This document shows positions 37,758 through 46,864 of a stretch of DNA of 64,000 nt, one piece after another. Origin of the DNA: Sphingomonas sp. Leaf407. GTDB lineage: Bacteria; Pseudomonadota; Alphaproteobacteria; Sphingomonadales; Sphingomonadaceae. Within the stretch, counting starts at the first letter, position 1. Every line of letters begins with the position of its first letter. The stretch lies in the NCBI RefSeq assembly GCF_001425385.1, contig NZ_LMQO01000005.1, forward strand, positions 1-64,000. Reading direction: 5' to 3'. The notes below the pieces were generated by a model. It saw nothing but the letters and a program-made list of their open reading frames with translations. It ran no database searches and was not told where the DNA came from. The translations under genes and the position numbers were made by a program.

Positions 37758-38417
37758 CTAGAAGCGGATGCCGACGCCGGCGACGACCTGATGCCGGTCG
37801 GTGTCGATGTCGTAGCGCGGCGAGGTCGCGCCGTTGCCGAGCTGGAAATCGGCGTTCGAATAGTTCGAATAGCGATATTCGAGCTTGGCATAGGCGCGCG
37901 TGCCGATCGCCTGTTCGACGCCCGCGCCCAGGCGATAGCCGTTCAGTTCGAAATTCTCGCGGCTGTCGGTGGTGCCGTCGCTGGCCAGCACGTTGAGGCG
38001 CGCGTTGGTGTAGCCGCCCTTCACATAGACCAGCGTCTCGGGCGCAGCGAGGATGCCGGCGCGCGCGCCGACATACAGGTCGCGGCCGGTCTTGACGTTG
38101 CCGAAGCCGAAGAAATTGGGATCGGTGCGCGCGGTTTCGACCTTGCCGGTCGATCCGGTATATTCGCCTTCCACGCCGATGAGGAAGTTGCTGAGCGCGA
38201 AGTCGTAGCCGGCCTCGACGCCATAGAGCAGGCCGTTGACCGTCTCGTCGTCGCCGTCGAGGTCGCTGTCCTCGGTGCTGCCCGGGCGGATGCCGTCATA
38301 GCCGGCGAGCGCGCCGACGCGGAAGCCGGTGAACGCCGGGTTCACGTCCTGCGCCAGCGCCGGGGTGGCGAGCGCGGTGCCGGCGGCGAGGCCAAGGGCG
38401 ATCAAAGTGGTACGCAT
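37758..38417 (-). CDS. outer-membrane beta-barrel protein (OmpA-like/OMP_b-brl)
   Basis: 219 residues. Signal peptide 1-23 (ALATPALAQ). The mature protein has eight amphipathic strands: FRVGALAGYDG, GLLYGVEAGYDFAL, FLIGVEGEYTG, LYVGARAGILAA, TLVYVKGGYTNARL, YRLGAGVEQAIG, AYAKLEYRYSNY and a terminal HQVVAGVGIRF ending in Phe. This is the small eight-stranded porin-like family common in sphingomonads and rhizobia. Role structural or adhesive; unknown. Confidence 0.88.
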   Translation of the reverse strand: MRTTLIALGLAAGTALATPALAQDVNPAFTGFRVGALAGYDGIRPGSTEDSDLDGDDETVNGLLYGVEAGYDFALSNFLIGVEGEYTGSTGKVETARTDPNFFGFGNVKTGRDLYVGARAGILAAPETLVYVKGGYTNARLNVLASDGTTDSRENFELNGYRLGAGVEQAIGTRAYAKLEYRYSNYSNADFQLGNGATSPRYDIDTDRHQVVAGVGIRF

Positions 38418-38560
38418 GGTGTTACTCCGTCAACAAGTGCCCGCACGTCACATCCGGCGGGCGCACGGCTCCAATGGACGGTTTGGCCGGGCGTTGCATG
38501 AACCTCACCTAAACAGCGAAATCCGTTGCAATCGGGCAACATCCCCTTGAAAGCAGGGCC

Positions 38561-39214
38561 ATGACAAACCAGCGCAAGGGGCGAGACTTCATCGCCCGTC
38601 ACGGCGAGACGGTGTATAATATCGCGCAGCGGATGCAGGGCGACCACCCGCACACCCCGCTGACCCGTGCCGGCTTCGCGCAGGCCGATGCGATGGGCGC
38701 GGCACTGCGCGGGATATTGGGCGTTCGCCCCAAAATCACGCTCTGGGCGTCGAGCGCAGGGCGCGCGCTCCAGACGCTGGCGATCATCGCCGAGCATCTC
38801 GACCTCGACTGGCACGGCGCGCATCGCGACGACCGGCTGGTCGAGATCGGCATGGGCGAGTGGTCGGGGCGCTATTATCACGAGCTGACCGGTCCGCACG
38901 CCGACTTCCTCGATGTCGAGGCCAGGCTGTATCGCCGGCCCGCGCCCGGCGGCGAATGGTATGACGCGATCGCCGCGCGCGTCGGCGGCTGGGCGGCGGA
39001 TACCCATGACGATCCCGGCGACCGGCTGGTCATCATGCACGGCATGTCGAGCCGGGTGTTGCGCGGGGTGCTGACCGGGGCCGAGGTGCTGCCGCCATTC
39101 GATGCGCCGGTCGCCCCCGATCTGCCGCAAGGGTCGATCGTGCGGATCGAGGGCGGTCGCGAGACGGTGGTGCATACCGGCAGCGGCCGGGCGTCGGTTT
39201 CGGCCCCGGCGTGA
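38561..39214 (+). CDS. histidine phosphatase (phosphoglycerate mutase superfamily)
   Basis: 217 residues. The catalytic motif FIARHGETVYNIAQRMQGD holds the phosphohistidine; the second Arg-rich block is WASSAGRALQTLAIIAE, the Glu is in LVEIGMGEWSG and the second His in VIMHGMSSRVLRG. A small-molecule phosphatase of unknown substrate. The next gene starts in a GTGA overlap. Confidence 0.88.
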   Translation: MTNQRKGRDFIARHGETVYNIAQRMQGDHPHTPLTRAGFAQADAMGAALRGILGVRPKITLWASSAGRALQTLAIIAEHLDLDWHGAHRDDRLVEIGMGEWSGRYYHELTGPHADFLDVEARLYRRPAPGGEWYDAIAARVGGWAADTHDDPGDRLVIMHGMSSRVLRGVLTGAEVLPPFDAPVAPDLPQGSIVRIEGGRETVVHTGSGRASVSAPA

Positions 39215-39663
39215 TCGCGCTGCTGCTGGCGGTCGCCGCGCCGCCGCAGGCGATCGGCATCTACCGGCGCTGGGGTGCGTTCAGGGGCACCGGGCCCAGC
39301 CGCTGCTACGCCATCGCCCAGCCGGTCGAGCCCAAGGGCGGCCGCGCGTTCGCGAGCGTCGCCAACTGGCCGGGCGCAGGCGTGCGGGCGCAGGTCCATG
39401 TGCGGCTCAGCCGCGCGCGGGCCGAGCGCGCGCGGGTCGTGCTGGCGATCGGCGAGCGGCGCTTCGAGCTGACCGCGGGGGCGAGCGACGCCTGGGCACC
39501 CGATGCCGCCGCCGACCGGGCGATCGTGGCGGCGATGCGCGGCGGCCGGTCGATGAGCGTCGAGAGCGTGAGCGCCGCCGGCGCGCCGTTCGTCGACGTC
39601 TATGGCCTGAGCGGCGCGGCGAGCGCGATCGACGCGGCGCGGCTGGGGTGCCTGCGCGGTTGA
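39211..39663 (+). CDS. secreted or membrane-anchored hypothetical protein
   Basis: 150 residues, GTG start overlapping the phosphatase stop. N-terminal hydrophobic stretch MIALLLAVAAPPQAIG, then GIYRRWGAFRGTGPSRCYAI, a domain resembling periplasmic IalB-like proteins (Cys in PSRCYAI and near the end in RLGCLRG could pair). No firm family call. Ends at the start of the NYN gene promoter region. Confidence 0.55.
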   Translation: MIALLLAVAAPPQAIGIYRRWGAFRGTGPSRCYAIAQPVEPKGGRAFASVANWPGAGVRAQVHVRLSRARAERARVVLAIGERRFELTAGASDAWAPDAAADRAIVAAMRGGRSMSVESVSAAGAPFVDVYGLSGAASAIDAARLGCLRG

Positions 39664-39687
39664 CTTTTTTTGTCAATCCGCTATGTA
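39660..39687 (+). promoter_or_regulatory. promoter of the NYN-RNase/rlmN operon
   Basis: TTGACT (39660-39665), 16-base spacer, TATGTA (39682-39687), inside the only AT-rich stretch of the area. TTGAC-T-run-GTCAA also forms a small inverted repeat over the -35 box. Transcription would begin near 39694 and leave a leader of about 90 bases. Confidence 0.55.
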
Positions 39688-39699
39688 ATTACTCATCAG

Positions 39700-39764
39700 G
39701 CCCCCGGTAGCCGTCTTGAGGCGCTCGCAAGAGCAGACATCAGCTCAAGGCCGCCCCCGGGGGC
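39700..39764 (+). ncRNA. structured 5' leader of the NYN-domain gene
   Basis: Nested perfect stems: GCCCCCGG (39700-39707) with CCGGGGGC (39757-39764); CTTGAG (39715-39720) with CTCAAG (39744-39749); GCTC (39723-39726) with GAGC (39731-39734) closed by a GCAA tetraloop. A T5 run follows at 39771-39775, before the ATG at 39786. It could act as an attenuator, a self-cleavage target or an RNA-binding site for the downstream RNase. I recognise no named riboswitch class. Confidence 0.55.
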
Positions 39765-39785
39765 AACCTGTTTTTGGTGCCCGTC

Positions 39786-40514
39786 ATGTCGACTGCCGTC
39801 GTGATCGACGGCGCGTTTTTCCTGCGCCGTTTCAGCAACGCCTTTCCCAATCTGGATTCGGATAGCGCCGAGGATGTGGCGCTGGGCGTCATCTCGATGG
39901 CCGCGTTCCATGTGTCGACCCGGCTGCACGCCACGCCGACATGGCAGGGCAATGTCGATGGCGAGCGGTATCGGCCCGAGGAAACCCGCGAACTCTATCG
40001 CATCTTCTTCTACGATTGCCCGCCATGGACCAAGCGGCTGCACACGCCGGTTGGCAAACGGTCGATCGATTTCAGCCGGACGCCGGCGGCACGACTGCGC
40101 ATGGCGATCCATGAAAAACTGCACCAGACCCGCAAGGTCGCGGTGCGGCTGGGCCGGCTGAACGACAAGCTGTCGCCGTGGCGGTTGAAACCCACTGCGG
40201 TGGAACGCTGGCATCGCGACGGTTTCGCGCCGACCGACGATGATTTCGAACTGGACGTGATCCAGAAGGGCGTCGACATGCGCCTTGGCCTCGACGTCGC
40301 GTCGATGGCCTACAAGCGGCAGGTGGACCAGATCGTCATGGTCGCCGCCGACGCCGATTTCGTACCGCCCGCCAAACTGGCACGGCGGGAGGGCATCGAT
40401 GTGGTGCTCGACCCGATGTCGGCGCATGTCGCCCCCGATCTTCTTCAACACGTCGATGGCGTCCGCAATTGTCGGATGCAGATCGGCTCGCCCCTGACGG
40501 AGCCACGCCCATGA
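39786..40514 (+). CDS. NYN-domain (LabA/DUF88-type) putative ribonuclease
   Basis: 242 residues. A PIN-like NYN fold: first Asp in [15 protein letters not shown], then FFYDCPPW, a mid Asp in [15 protein letters not shown], and the Asp cluster in [20 protein letters not shown] followed by GIDVVLDPM. These acidic residues form the metal site of NYN RNases. ATG 39786 is chosen; a TTG 12 bases up is possible. The stop overlaps rlmN (ATGA), so an RNase is translationally coupled to an rRNA/tRNA methyltransferase. Confidence 0.8.
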   Translation: MSTAVVIDGAFFLRRFSNAFPNLDSDSAEDVALGVISMAAFHVSTRLHATPTWQGNVDGERYRPEETRELYRIFFYDCPPWTKRLHTPVGKRSIDFSRTPAARLRMAIHEKLHQTRKVAVRLGRLNDKLSPWRLKPTAVERWHRDGFAPTDDDFELDVIQKGVDMRLGLDVASMAYKRQVDQIVMVAADADFVPPAKLARREGIDVVLDPMSAHVAPDLLQHVDGVRNCRMQIGSPLTEPRP

Positions 40515-41704
40515 CCCCCGCGATGCCGATCCCCGGCCATGTCGATCCCGTGCCGGTGCCACGGCCTGCCGTGCCGCGTGCCGACGGGCGCACCGACCTG
40601 ATCGGGCTGTCACGCCCCGAAATCCGCGACGCGCTGGCCGCCGCCGGGCTGGATGCGCGTCAGGCGAAGCTGCGCACCAAGCAGCTCTGGCACTGGATCT
40701 ACAATCGCGGCGTGACCGAATTCGCCGCGATGACCGATATTGCCAAGGCGCAGCATCCGTTGTTCGAACGCCATTTCGTGATCGGCCGGCCTGACGTGAA
40801 AGAGGCGCAGGTGTCGAACGACGGCACGCGCAAGTGGCTGCTGACCTCGCCCGACGGGCAGGATTACGAGATGGTGTTCATCCCCGATGCCGATCGGGGG
40901 ACTTTGTGCGTGTCGAGCCAGGTCGGCTGCACGCTCAACTGCACCTTCTGCCACACCGGCACGATGCGGCTGGTGCGCAACCTGACGCCGGGCGAGATCG
41001 TGGGGCAGGTGATGCTGGCGCGCGATGCGCTGGGCGAATGGCCGAGCCAGCCAGAGGGGCGGATGCTGACCAACATCGTGATGATGGGCATGGGCGAGCC
41101 GCTGTATAATTTCGACGCGGTGCGCGATGCGCTGGGCGTCGTGATGGACGGCGACGGCCTTGCGCTGTCCAAGCGGCGGATCACGCTCAGCACCTCGGGC
41201 GTGGTGCCGATGATGGCGCGCGCGGGCGCGGAGATCGGCGTGAACCTCGCAGTGTCGCTCCATGCCGTGACCAAGGAAGTGCGCGACGAGATCGTGCCGC
41301 TCAACCGCAAATACGGCATCGAGGAACTGTTGCAGGCGTGCGCCGATTATCCCGGTGCCAACAACGCGCGGCGGATCACCTTCGAATATGTCATGCTGAA
41401 GGACAAGAACGACAGCGACGCCGATGCGCGCGAGCTGGTGCGGTTGCTGCGCAAGTACCAGTTGCCGGCGAAGGTCAACCTGATCCCGTTCAATCCGTGG
41501 CCGGGGACGGTGTACGAATGCTCGACGCCCGAGCGGATTCGCGCGTTCAGCGAGATCGTGTTCGAGGGCGGGATTTCGGCCCCGGTGCGCCGCACGCGCG
41601 GGCAGGACATCGGCGCGGCATGCGGGCAGTTGAAGACCAGTGCCGAGAAGAAGAGCCGGGCGGAGCGCGATCGCGAGGCGGCGTTCTTGGCTGATCCGGC
41701 GTAG
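40511..41704 (+). CDS. rlmN: 23S rRNA (A2503-C2)/tRNA (A37-C2) methyltransferase RlmN
   Basis: 397 residues. Radical-SAM cysteines in [17 protein letters not shown], the GEPL motif [12 protein letters not shown], the methyl-carrying Cys in [12 protein letters not shown] and the second catalytic Cys in [13 protein letters not shown]. It methylates A2503 of 23S rRNA and A37 of some tRNAs. The last codons and the TAG lie in a TGATCCGGC/GTA/GCCGGATCA hairpin that belongs to the IR33 repeat. Confidence 0.96.
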   Translation: MTPAMPIPGHVDPVPVPRPAVPRADGRTDLIGLSRPEIRDALAAAGLDARQAKLRTKQLWHWIYNRGVTEFAAMTDIAKAQHPLFERHFVIGRPDVKEAQVSNDGTRKWLLTSPDGQDYEMVFIPDADRGTLCVSSQVGCTLNCTFCHTGTMRLVRNLTPGEIVGQVMLARDALGEWPSQPEGRMLTNIVMMGMGEPLYNFDAVRDALGVVMDGDGLALSKRRITLSTSGVVPMMARAGAEIGVNLAVSLHAVTKEVRDEIVPLNRKYGIEELLQACADYPGANNARRITFEYVMLKDKNDSDADARELVRLLRKYQLPAKVNLIPFNPWPGTVYECSTPERIRAFSEIVFEGGISAPVRRTRGQDIGAACGQLKTSAEKKSRAERDREAAFLADPA

Positions 41705-41817
41705 CCGGATCAGGGCGGTGCCGGCCCGCTCCCCCACCCGGCCACCCATCGAGAGTACCGTGTGGGTGGCCGGGTGGGGGAGCGGGCCGGCACCGCATCC
41801 GCGTGAGCGGATCAACC
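41692..41817. repeat. IR33 palindromic element, copy 2
   Basis: Hairpin TGATCCGGC/GTA/GCCGGATCA (41692-41712), a perfect 33-bp inverted repeat (41716-41748 and 41763-41795) with a 14-base loop, then ATCCGC/GTGA/GCGGAT and CAACC. It is copy 1 (1655-1784) reversed. It contains the rlmN stop codon and lies between convergent genes. Confidence 0.88.
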
Positions 41818-41824
41818 ATCTGCC

Positions 41825-42820
41825 CTAATCATCCTCGTCCTCGAAACCGACGAGGTCGAGCGCGCGGGCCTTGATCTGGCGGGTCATGCACCAGTGGACC
41901 AGCGCGTCCTCGCGGCCGTGCGTCACCCAGACTTCGCGCGGGGCGATTTCGGTGAGCGTCGTCGTCAGTTCGTCCCAGTCGGCATGATCGGACAGGATCA
42001 GCGGCAGTTCGACGCCGCGCTGGCGGGCGCGCTGGCGCACCCGCATCCAGCCGCTGGCCATCGCCGTAATCGGATCGGGCAGCCGCCGCGACCAGCGATC
42101 GCCCAGCGCCGAGGGCGGGGCCATGACGATATGGCCCTGTAGATCGGCCTTGTCCGCGTCCATCACGGCACGCAGCTCGCCCAGATCGACGCCGAGTTCG
42201 ACATAGAGATCGCACAGCCGTTGCAGCGCGCCGTGCAGATAGATCGGTTCGTGATAACCCAGCGCGCGAACCTCGGCGATCACCCGCTGCGCCTTGCCCA
42301 GCGCATAGGCGCCGACCAGCACGCAGCGTTCCGGCTCGGTGGTGAGCGCGGCGAGCAGCTTGCGCATCTCGTCGCGCGTGTCGGGGTGGCGGAACACGGG
42401 GAGGCCGAAGGTCGCCTCGGTCACGAACACGTCGCACTTCACCGGTTGAAACGGCGCGCAGGTCGGGTCGGCACGACGCTTGTAGTCGCCCGATACGACG
42501 ACCCGCTCGCCGGCATGGTCGAGGACGATCTGCGCCGATCCCAGCACATGGCCGGCGGGGACGAACGACACGTCGATGCCGTCCATCGCGATGCTTTCGC
42601 CGTACGCGACGGGGACGCCGTTCTGCGGGCCGTAGCGGACGGCCATGATCGCCAATGTCTCGGGCGTCGCCCACACCTGGCCATGGCCGCCGCGCGCGTG
42701 ATCGGCATGGCCATGCGTCACCAGCGCGCGGGCGACGGGTTGCGACGGATCGATCCACGTATCGATCGCGGGAAGATAGATGCCGGTCGGCTGCGGCGAG
42801 ATCCAGCGGGCAAGGGCCAT
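41825..42820 (-). CDS. ligase-associated DNA-damage-response exonuclease (metallo-beta-lactamase fold)
   Basis: 331 residues. Metal-binding THGHADHARGG (HxHxDH) and later His/Asp in PAGHVLGSAQI, VVSGDYKRRADPTC and LSDHADWDEL mark the beta-CASP/SNM1-like nuclease family. It is the exonuclease partner of the Lhr-helicase/LigC-type ligase/phosphoesterase repair cassette. The cognate ligase lies at 5926-7539 rather than adjacent. The start at 42820 (MALARWISPQPTGIYLP) follows the family; a start 36 bases earlier adds unlike residues. Confidence 0.88.
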   Translation of the reverse strand: MALARWISPQPTGIYLPAIDTWIDPSQPVARALVTHGHADHARGGHGQVWATPETLAIMAVRYGPQNGVPVAYGESIAMDGIDVSFVPAGHVLGSAQIVLDHAGERVVVSGDYKRRADPTCAPFQPVKCDVFVTEATFGLPVFRHPDTRDEMRKLLAALTTEPERCVLVGAYALGKAQRVIAEVRALGYHEPIYLHGALQRLCDLYVELGVDLGELRAVMDADKADLQGHIVMAPPSALGDRWSRRLPDPITAMASGWMRVRQRARQRGVELPLILSDHADWDELTTTLTEIAPREVWVTHGREDALVHWCMTRQIKARALDLVGFEDEDD

Positions 42821-42901
42821 GGTGGACAAGATGGGACGCCCCGCCCCCGCTGCCAACCGGTCACGGAACCGACATGGTAGCGGTTCAATACAGCGTGCAT
42901 C

Positions 42902-44167
42902 GTGCCGCCCCCCACCCCCACTAGTCGCCAGCTCCTGACCGCCGGGCTGGCCGCGTTCGCCGTCTATTTCGCGATGTACGCCTTTCGCAAGCCGGTGACG
43001 GCGGTGGGCTTCGCCGATCAGGCGGCGCTATGGCCGGGGCTGGACTATAAGGCGACGATCGTGATCGCGCAGGCGATCGGCTATGCGCTGTCCAAGATGC
43101 TGGGGGTGCGGGTGGTCGCCGCGCATCGTGCGGGCGGGCGCGGGCGGTTGATCCTCGCGCTGGTCGCGCTGGCGTGGGGGGCGCTGATCGGCTTCGCGCT
43201 GCTGCCGGCGCGGTTCGGGCCGCTCTGCCTGTTCCTGAACGGATTGCCGCTGGGGATGATCTGGGGGCTCGTGTTCCGCTATCTGGAGGGGCGGCGGGCG
43301 TCCGACCTGCTGGCGGCGATGCTGACCGCCAGCTTCATCCTGTCGTCGGGCGTGACCAAGAGCGTCGGGGCGCTGCTGGTCGCAGGCGGGGTGTCGCCGT
43401 TCGTCATGCCGGCGCTGACCGGCGTGCTGTTCGCGCCGGTGCTGGTCGTCGCGCTGGTGGTGCTCGGCCGGCTGCCCCCACCCGATGCGGCGGACGAGGC
43501 GGCGCGCGGCGTCCGCCTGGCGATGGATGGGCCGGCGCGGCGGGCCTATGTCCGCGCGCATGCCGTGCCGCTGATCGTGCTGATCCCCGGCTATATGATC
43601 CTGACCGCGCTACGCGATTTCCGCGACAATTTTGCCCCCGAACTATGGGCGGCGCTCGGCCACGCCGCCTCGCCCGCGATCTTTGCGGTATCGGAGGTGC
43701 CGGTGACGATCGTCGTGCTGGCGGCCATGGCGCTGCTGACGCTGGTGCGCAGCAATCTGGGCGCGCTGCTGACGATCCATGCGGCAGTGTTCGCCGGCGC
43801 GGTGCTGCTGGTCGTGGCGACGTTGCTGTTCCGCTCGGGGGTGCTCGGGTCGGTCGGCTGGGTGATCTGGACCGGGATCGGCATCTACATCGCCTATGCC
43901 CCGTTCAGCGCGGTGCTGTTCGACCGGATGATGTCGCTGTCGCGGATGCCGGGCAATGCCGCGTTCCTGATCTATCTCGCCGATTCGTTCGGCTATGCCG
44001 GCAGCGTCGCGCTGCTGGTGCTGCGTACGCTGACGCAGGGGCATGGCGCATGGCTCGGCTTCTTCGAGCGCGCGGTGCTGACGACCGGGGTCGTGCTGGC
44101 GGTGGCGAGCGCGGTGTCGGCGGCGTGGTTCGTGCGGCGGCATGGCGGCACACAATCGACGCGGTAG
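42902..44167 (+). CDS. DUF5690-family transporter (MFS-like)
   Basis: 421 residues, 11-12 membrane segments. The opening [20 protein letters not shown], then [14 protein letters not shown] and [19 protein letters not shown], and [15 protein letters not shown] in the C-terminal half are typical of DUF5690, distantly related to sugar-phosphate/MFS carriers. Substrate unknown. The start is GTG 42902 with no strong ribosome site. Divergent from the exonuclease. Confidence 0.75.
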   Translation: MPPPTPTSRQLLTAGLAAFAVYFAMYAFRKPVTAVGFADQAALWPGLDYKATIVIAQAIGYALSKMLGVRVVAAHRAGGRGRLILALVALAWGALIGFALLPARFGPLCLFLNGLPLGMIWGLVFRYLEGRRASDLLAAMLTASFILSSGVTKSVGALLVAGGVSPFVMPALTGVLFAPVLVVALVVLGRLPPPDAADEAARGVRLAMDGPARRAYVRAHAVPLIVLIPGYMILTALRDFRDNFAPELWAALGHAASPAIFAVSEVPVTIVVLAAMALLTLVRSNLGALLTIHAAVFAGAVLLVVATLLFRSGVLGSVGWVIWTGIGIYIAYAPFSAVLFDRMMSLSRMPGNAAFLIYLADSFGYAGSVALLVLRTLTQGHGAWLGFFERAVLTTGVVLAVASAVSAAWFVRRHGGTQSTR

Positions 44168-44172
44168 GAAAC

Positions 44173-44249
<77 letters not shown>

Positions 44250-44286
44250 ATCGCCGGAACGCAGGCACCTAGCAAAGCGTGATGGC

Positions 44287-44952
44287 TTATGCCAGCCGTT
44301 TCGCCGGTTTTTCGGGCGGAGCCGGCGTTTTCGGGCGGAAAGCGCACAGATCGGCGACCGGGCAGCGCCAGCATTCAGGCCGCCGCGCCTTGCAGACATA
44401 GCGGCCGTGGAGGATCAGCCAGTGGTGCGCGTGGAGCCGGAACGGCTGCGGCACGACGCGGTCGAGCACCGCCTCCACCGCGTTCGGCGTCTTGCCGCGC
44501 GCGAGGCCGGTGCGGTTGCCGACGCGAAAGATATGGGTGTCGACCGCGAAGGTTTCCGCGCCGAACGCGACGTTCATCACGACGTTGGCGGTCTTGCGCC
44601 CGACGCCGGGCAGCGTTTCCAGCGCGGCGCGATCCGCCGGGACCTGTCCGCCGTAATTGGCGACCAGCGACTCGCTGAGCGCGATCACGTTCTTCGCCTT
44701 TGCGTTGAACAGGCCGATGGTGCGGATGTGCGCCTTCAGGCCATCCTCGCCCAGCGCGATCATCTTTTCGGGCGTGTCGACGGTGGCGAACAACGCGCGC
44801 GTCGCCTTGTTCACGCCGACGTCGGTCGCCTGCGCCGAGAGGACGACCGCGACCAGCAGCGTATAGTCGTTGACCGATTCGAGTTCGGTTTCGGGGTGCG
44901 GATTGTCCGACGCCAGCCGTTCGAAAAAGGCGAAGACGTCCGCCTTCCTCAA
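44287..44952 (-). CDS. nth: endonuclease III
   Basis: 221 residues. Helix-hairpin-helix ETLPGVGRKTANVVM with the catalytic Lys, catalytic Asp in FAVDTHIFRVGNR, and the C-terminal 4Fe-4S set CKARRPECWRCPVADLC. It is a DNA glycosylase/AP lyase for oxidised pyrimidines. The likely start is TTG 44952, overlapping the dapB stop (TTGA); an ATG 18 codons further up lies within dapB. Confidence 0.95.
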   Translation of the reverse strand: MRKADVFAFFERLASDNPHPETELESVNDYTLLVAVVLSAQATDVGVNKATRALFATVDTPEKMIALGEDGLKAHIRTIGLFNAKAKNVIALSESLVANYGGQVPADRAALETLPGVGRKTANVVMNVAFGAETFAVDTHIFRVGNRTGLARGKTPNAVEAVLDRVVPQPFRLHAHHWLILHGRYVCKARRPECWRCPVADLCAFRPKTPAPPEKPAKRLA

Positions 44953-45677
44953 ACGCCGACCACCGCGTCCATGCCATGGCGACCGACGGGAGCCTGCGTC
45001 AGCCACTGGGCGGCACGCACCGCGCCGCGTGCGAACAGCGCGCGGTCGTCGGCGCGGTGCGACAGCTCGATCCGCTCGCCCTCACCCGCGAACACCACCT
45101 GATGATCGCCGATGACGGTGCCGCCGCGCAGCGATGCGAAGCCGATCGTGCCGCCCGCGCGCGCGCCGACGAGTCCCGCGCGGCCGATCACCCCGCTGTC
45201 GGCGAGCGTGGTGCCCAGCCCCTCGGCGGCGGCATCGCCCAGCATCAGCGCGGTGCCCGACGGCGCGTCGACCTTCAGCCGGTGGTGCGACTCGACGATC
45301 TCGATGTCCCAGTCGGGACCCAGCCGCCGCGCGGCGTCGCGCACCAGCCGCGACAAGAGCGCGATGCCGAGCGAGGTGTTGCCGGTCTGGAGCACGGCAA
45401 TGTCCTGCGCGGCGGCATCGATCATCGCCTGGTGACGGTCGCTCAGGCCGGTGGTGCCGATCAGGATCGGGGTGGCGTGCGCGCGCGCCGCCGCCAGATT
45501 GGCCTCGAGCGCCAGTGGCGAGGAGAAGTCGACCAGCACGTCGGCCTTGGCCGCGAGCGCCGCGGGATCGTCGCCCTGATCGGTGCCGCCGGCGAAGCCT
45601 TCGCCGATCCGTTCGATCTCGCGTTCGATCGCGTGCCCCATTCGGCCCTGCCGGCCGAAGATGCCGATGCTGGTCAT
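44949..45677 (-). CDS. dapB: 4-hydroxy-tetrahydrodipicolinate reductase
   Basis: 242 residues. NAD(P)H-binding IGIFGRQGRMGHAI, GTTGLSDRHQAMI, the signature ESHHRLKVDAPSGTA and the C-terminal HRADDRALFARGAVRAAQWL. Second committed step of lysine/diaminopimelate synthesis. Coupled to nth by a 4-bp overlap. Confidence 0.96.
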   Translation of the reverse strand: MTSIGIFGRQGRMGHAIEREIERIGEGFAGGTDQGDDPAALAAKADVLVDFSSPLALEANLAAARAHATPILIGTTGLSDRHQAMIDAAAQDIAVLQTGNTSLGIALLSRLVRDAARRLGPDWDIEIVESHHRLKVDAPSGTALMLGDAAAEGLGTTLADSGVIGRAGLVGARAGGTIGFASLRGGTVIGDHQVVFAGEGERIELSHRADDRALFARGAVRAAQWLTQAPVGRHGMDAVVGV

Positions 45678-45744
45678 TGATCTTCGTCCGCCATGATTCC
45701 GCCCAGGGGCTCCATGGCCCCGCGTGCGACGGGGTGCAAGCGGA

Positions 45745-46116
45745 TCAGCGCCCGACGTGCGCGATCGGGGCCTCGGCATATTTGGGATCGGCGGAGTTGA
45801 AATCGGTCTGCGGCACGAAGGTGCGCGACGTGAGCGCGACATTGCCGAGGCCGAGCAGCTTGAACGTGCCAAGCTTCGTCACCTTGGGCGCGCTGCCGGC
45901 GCGTTCGACCGTCACCGCATCGACGTGCAGGTCGCCGTGCCGGGTCCACAGCATGTGCGGGGCGAGCAGCATGTCCATGTTGTTGTAGCGGACCGAGATG
46001 CAAATCTTCTGCATCAGCGCGAAGCGAATGATGTCGCTGATCGACGCGCGCAGTTCCTCGGTGGCGGAATCGGTCGCAGGGTCGCGATCCTGCGTGGAGG
46101 CGGTGACGTTGTGCAT
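45745..46116 (-). CDS. hypothetical protein with a WYL-like domain
   Basis: 123 residues. RASISDIIRFALMQKICISV, then YNNMDMLLAPHMLWTRHGDL and KLGTFKLLGLGNVALTSRTF resemble the small beta-barrel WYL domain found in bacterial regulators and defence proteins, here without a DNA-binding domain. The resemblance is by eye and not certain. Lies 67 bp upstream of dapB on the same strand. Confidence 0.45.
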   Translation of the reverse strand: MHNVTASTQDRDPATDSATEELRASISDIIRFALMQKICISVRYNNMDMLLAPHMLWTRHGDLHVDAVTVERAGSAPKVTKLGTFKLLGLGNVALTSRTFVPQTDFNSADPKYAEAPIAHVGR

Positions 46117-46164
46117 TGCAGCATAATGTAACGGTTGTGACCGCCATCGGCAAGAGGCGCGGCC

Positions 46165-46689
46165 TCATCCAAAAGCCCAAGTCCACATGACCCGCCCCGG
46201 CGCGAAGGCGAACATCCCCGGAATGACCAGCGCGCCGATATACATGCCGATCAGCCGGTTGCGATGCTTGGCGATCCGGCCGGCGCGGGCCGCGGCGATC
46301 GCGGCCCATGCGGCGAGGAGCGTGACCGGCACGAAGATGTGAATCCACGAGAAACCACCATGGTTGAGCTGGCGGATGAAGAGCGCGCTCAAGGCGGTCG
46401 ACACCATCAACCCCATCCAGACGCGGCCGAGCAGGCGGTGGCGTGCCCCGCCCTTGCGCGTGAGCAGGACATAGAGGCCGAGCGGGATCGCGGGCAGCAC
46501 GCTCATCAGGTGGATCGCGACCGCCACGTCATGCGCGCCGGGCGCGACGGGGGCGAGCCCGACGAGCGCGCGCAGCAGCGCATAGATGCTGCCAAGGCCG
46601 AGCAACCCGCCGCCGACAATCGCCACGATCCGCGCGGCGAGCGGCACGTCGGGGGTGACGGGGGGGCGGGAAAGCGTGGCGGCGGTCAT
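46165..46689 (-). CDS. DUF2306-type membrane protein
   Basis: 174 residues, four membrane segments: RIVAIVGGGLLGLGSIYALL, HLMSVLPAIPLGLYVLL, VWMGLMVSTALSALFIRQL, WIHIFVPVTLLAAWAAIAAA. KGGARHRLLGRVWM and KHRNRLIGMYIGALVIPGMF are the conserved loops of DUF2306, distantly cytochrome-like. Function unknown. The start at 46689 is chosen for homology. Divergent from the LytTR gene. Confidence 0.7.
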   Translation of the reverse strand: MTAATLSRPPVTPDVPLAARIVAIVGGGLLGLGSIYALLRALVGLAPVAPGAHDVAVAIHLMSVLPAIPLGLYVLLTRKGGARHRLLGRVWMGLMVSTALSALFIRQLNHGGFSWIHIFVPVTLLAAWAAIAAARAGRIAKHRNRLIGMYIGALVIPGMFAFAPGRVMWTWAFG

Positions 46690-46864
46690 CGATCGGCTCC
46701 AGTAGCTGGTGTCGGTCCCGGTGATGGCGTACCGCGCTTCGCGGGCAAGCGGGGTTACGCGAAACCGGCACGGGCCATCGTGAAAGCGGCGCCCTGCCCC
46801 TTCACGAAGCGTGAAATGGCAGGGTATTGGACGCCCGTCCTGTCCCTTTCCGAGCGAACCGCCG

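Noticed and set aside
44952-45006. ATG 45006 as start of nth
   Set aside because: It lies inside dapB and adds 18 residues with Arg/Gly-rich composition; the TTG at 44952 overlaps the dapB stop exactly as other coupled genes here do.
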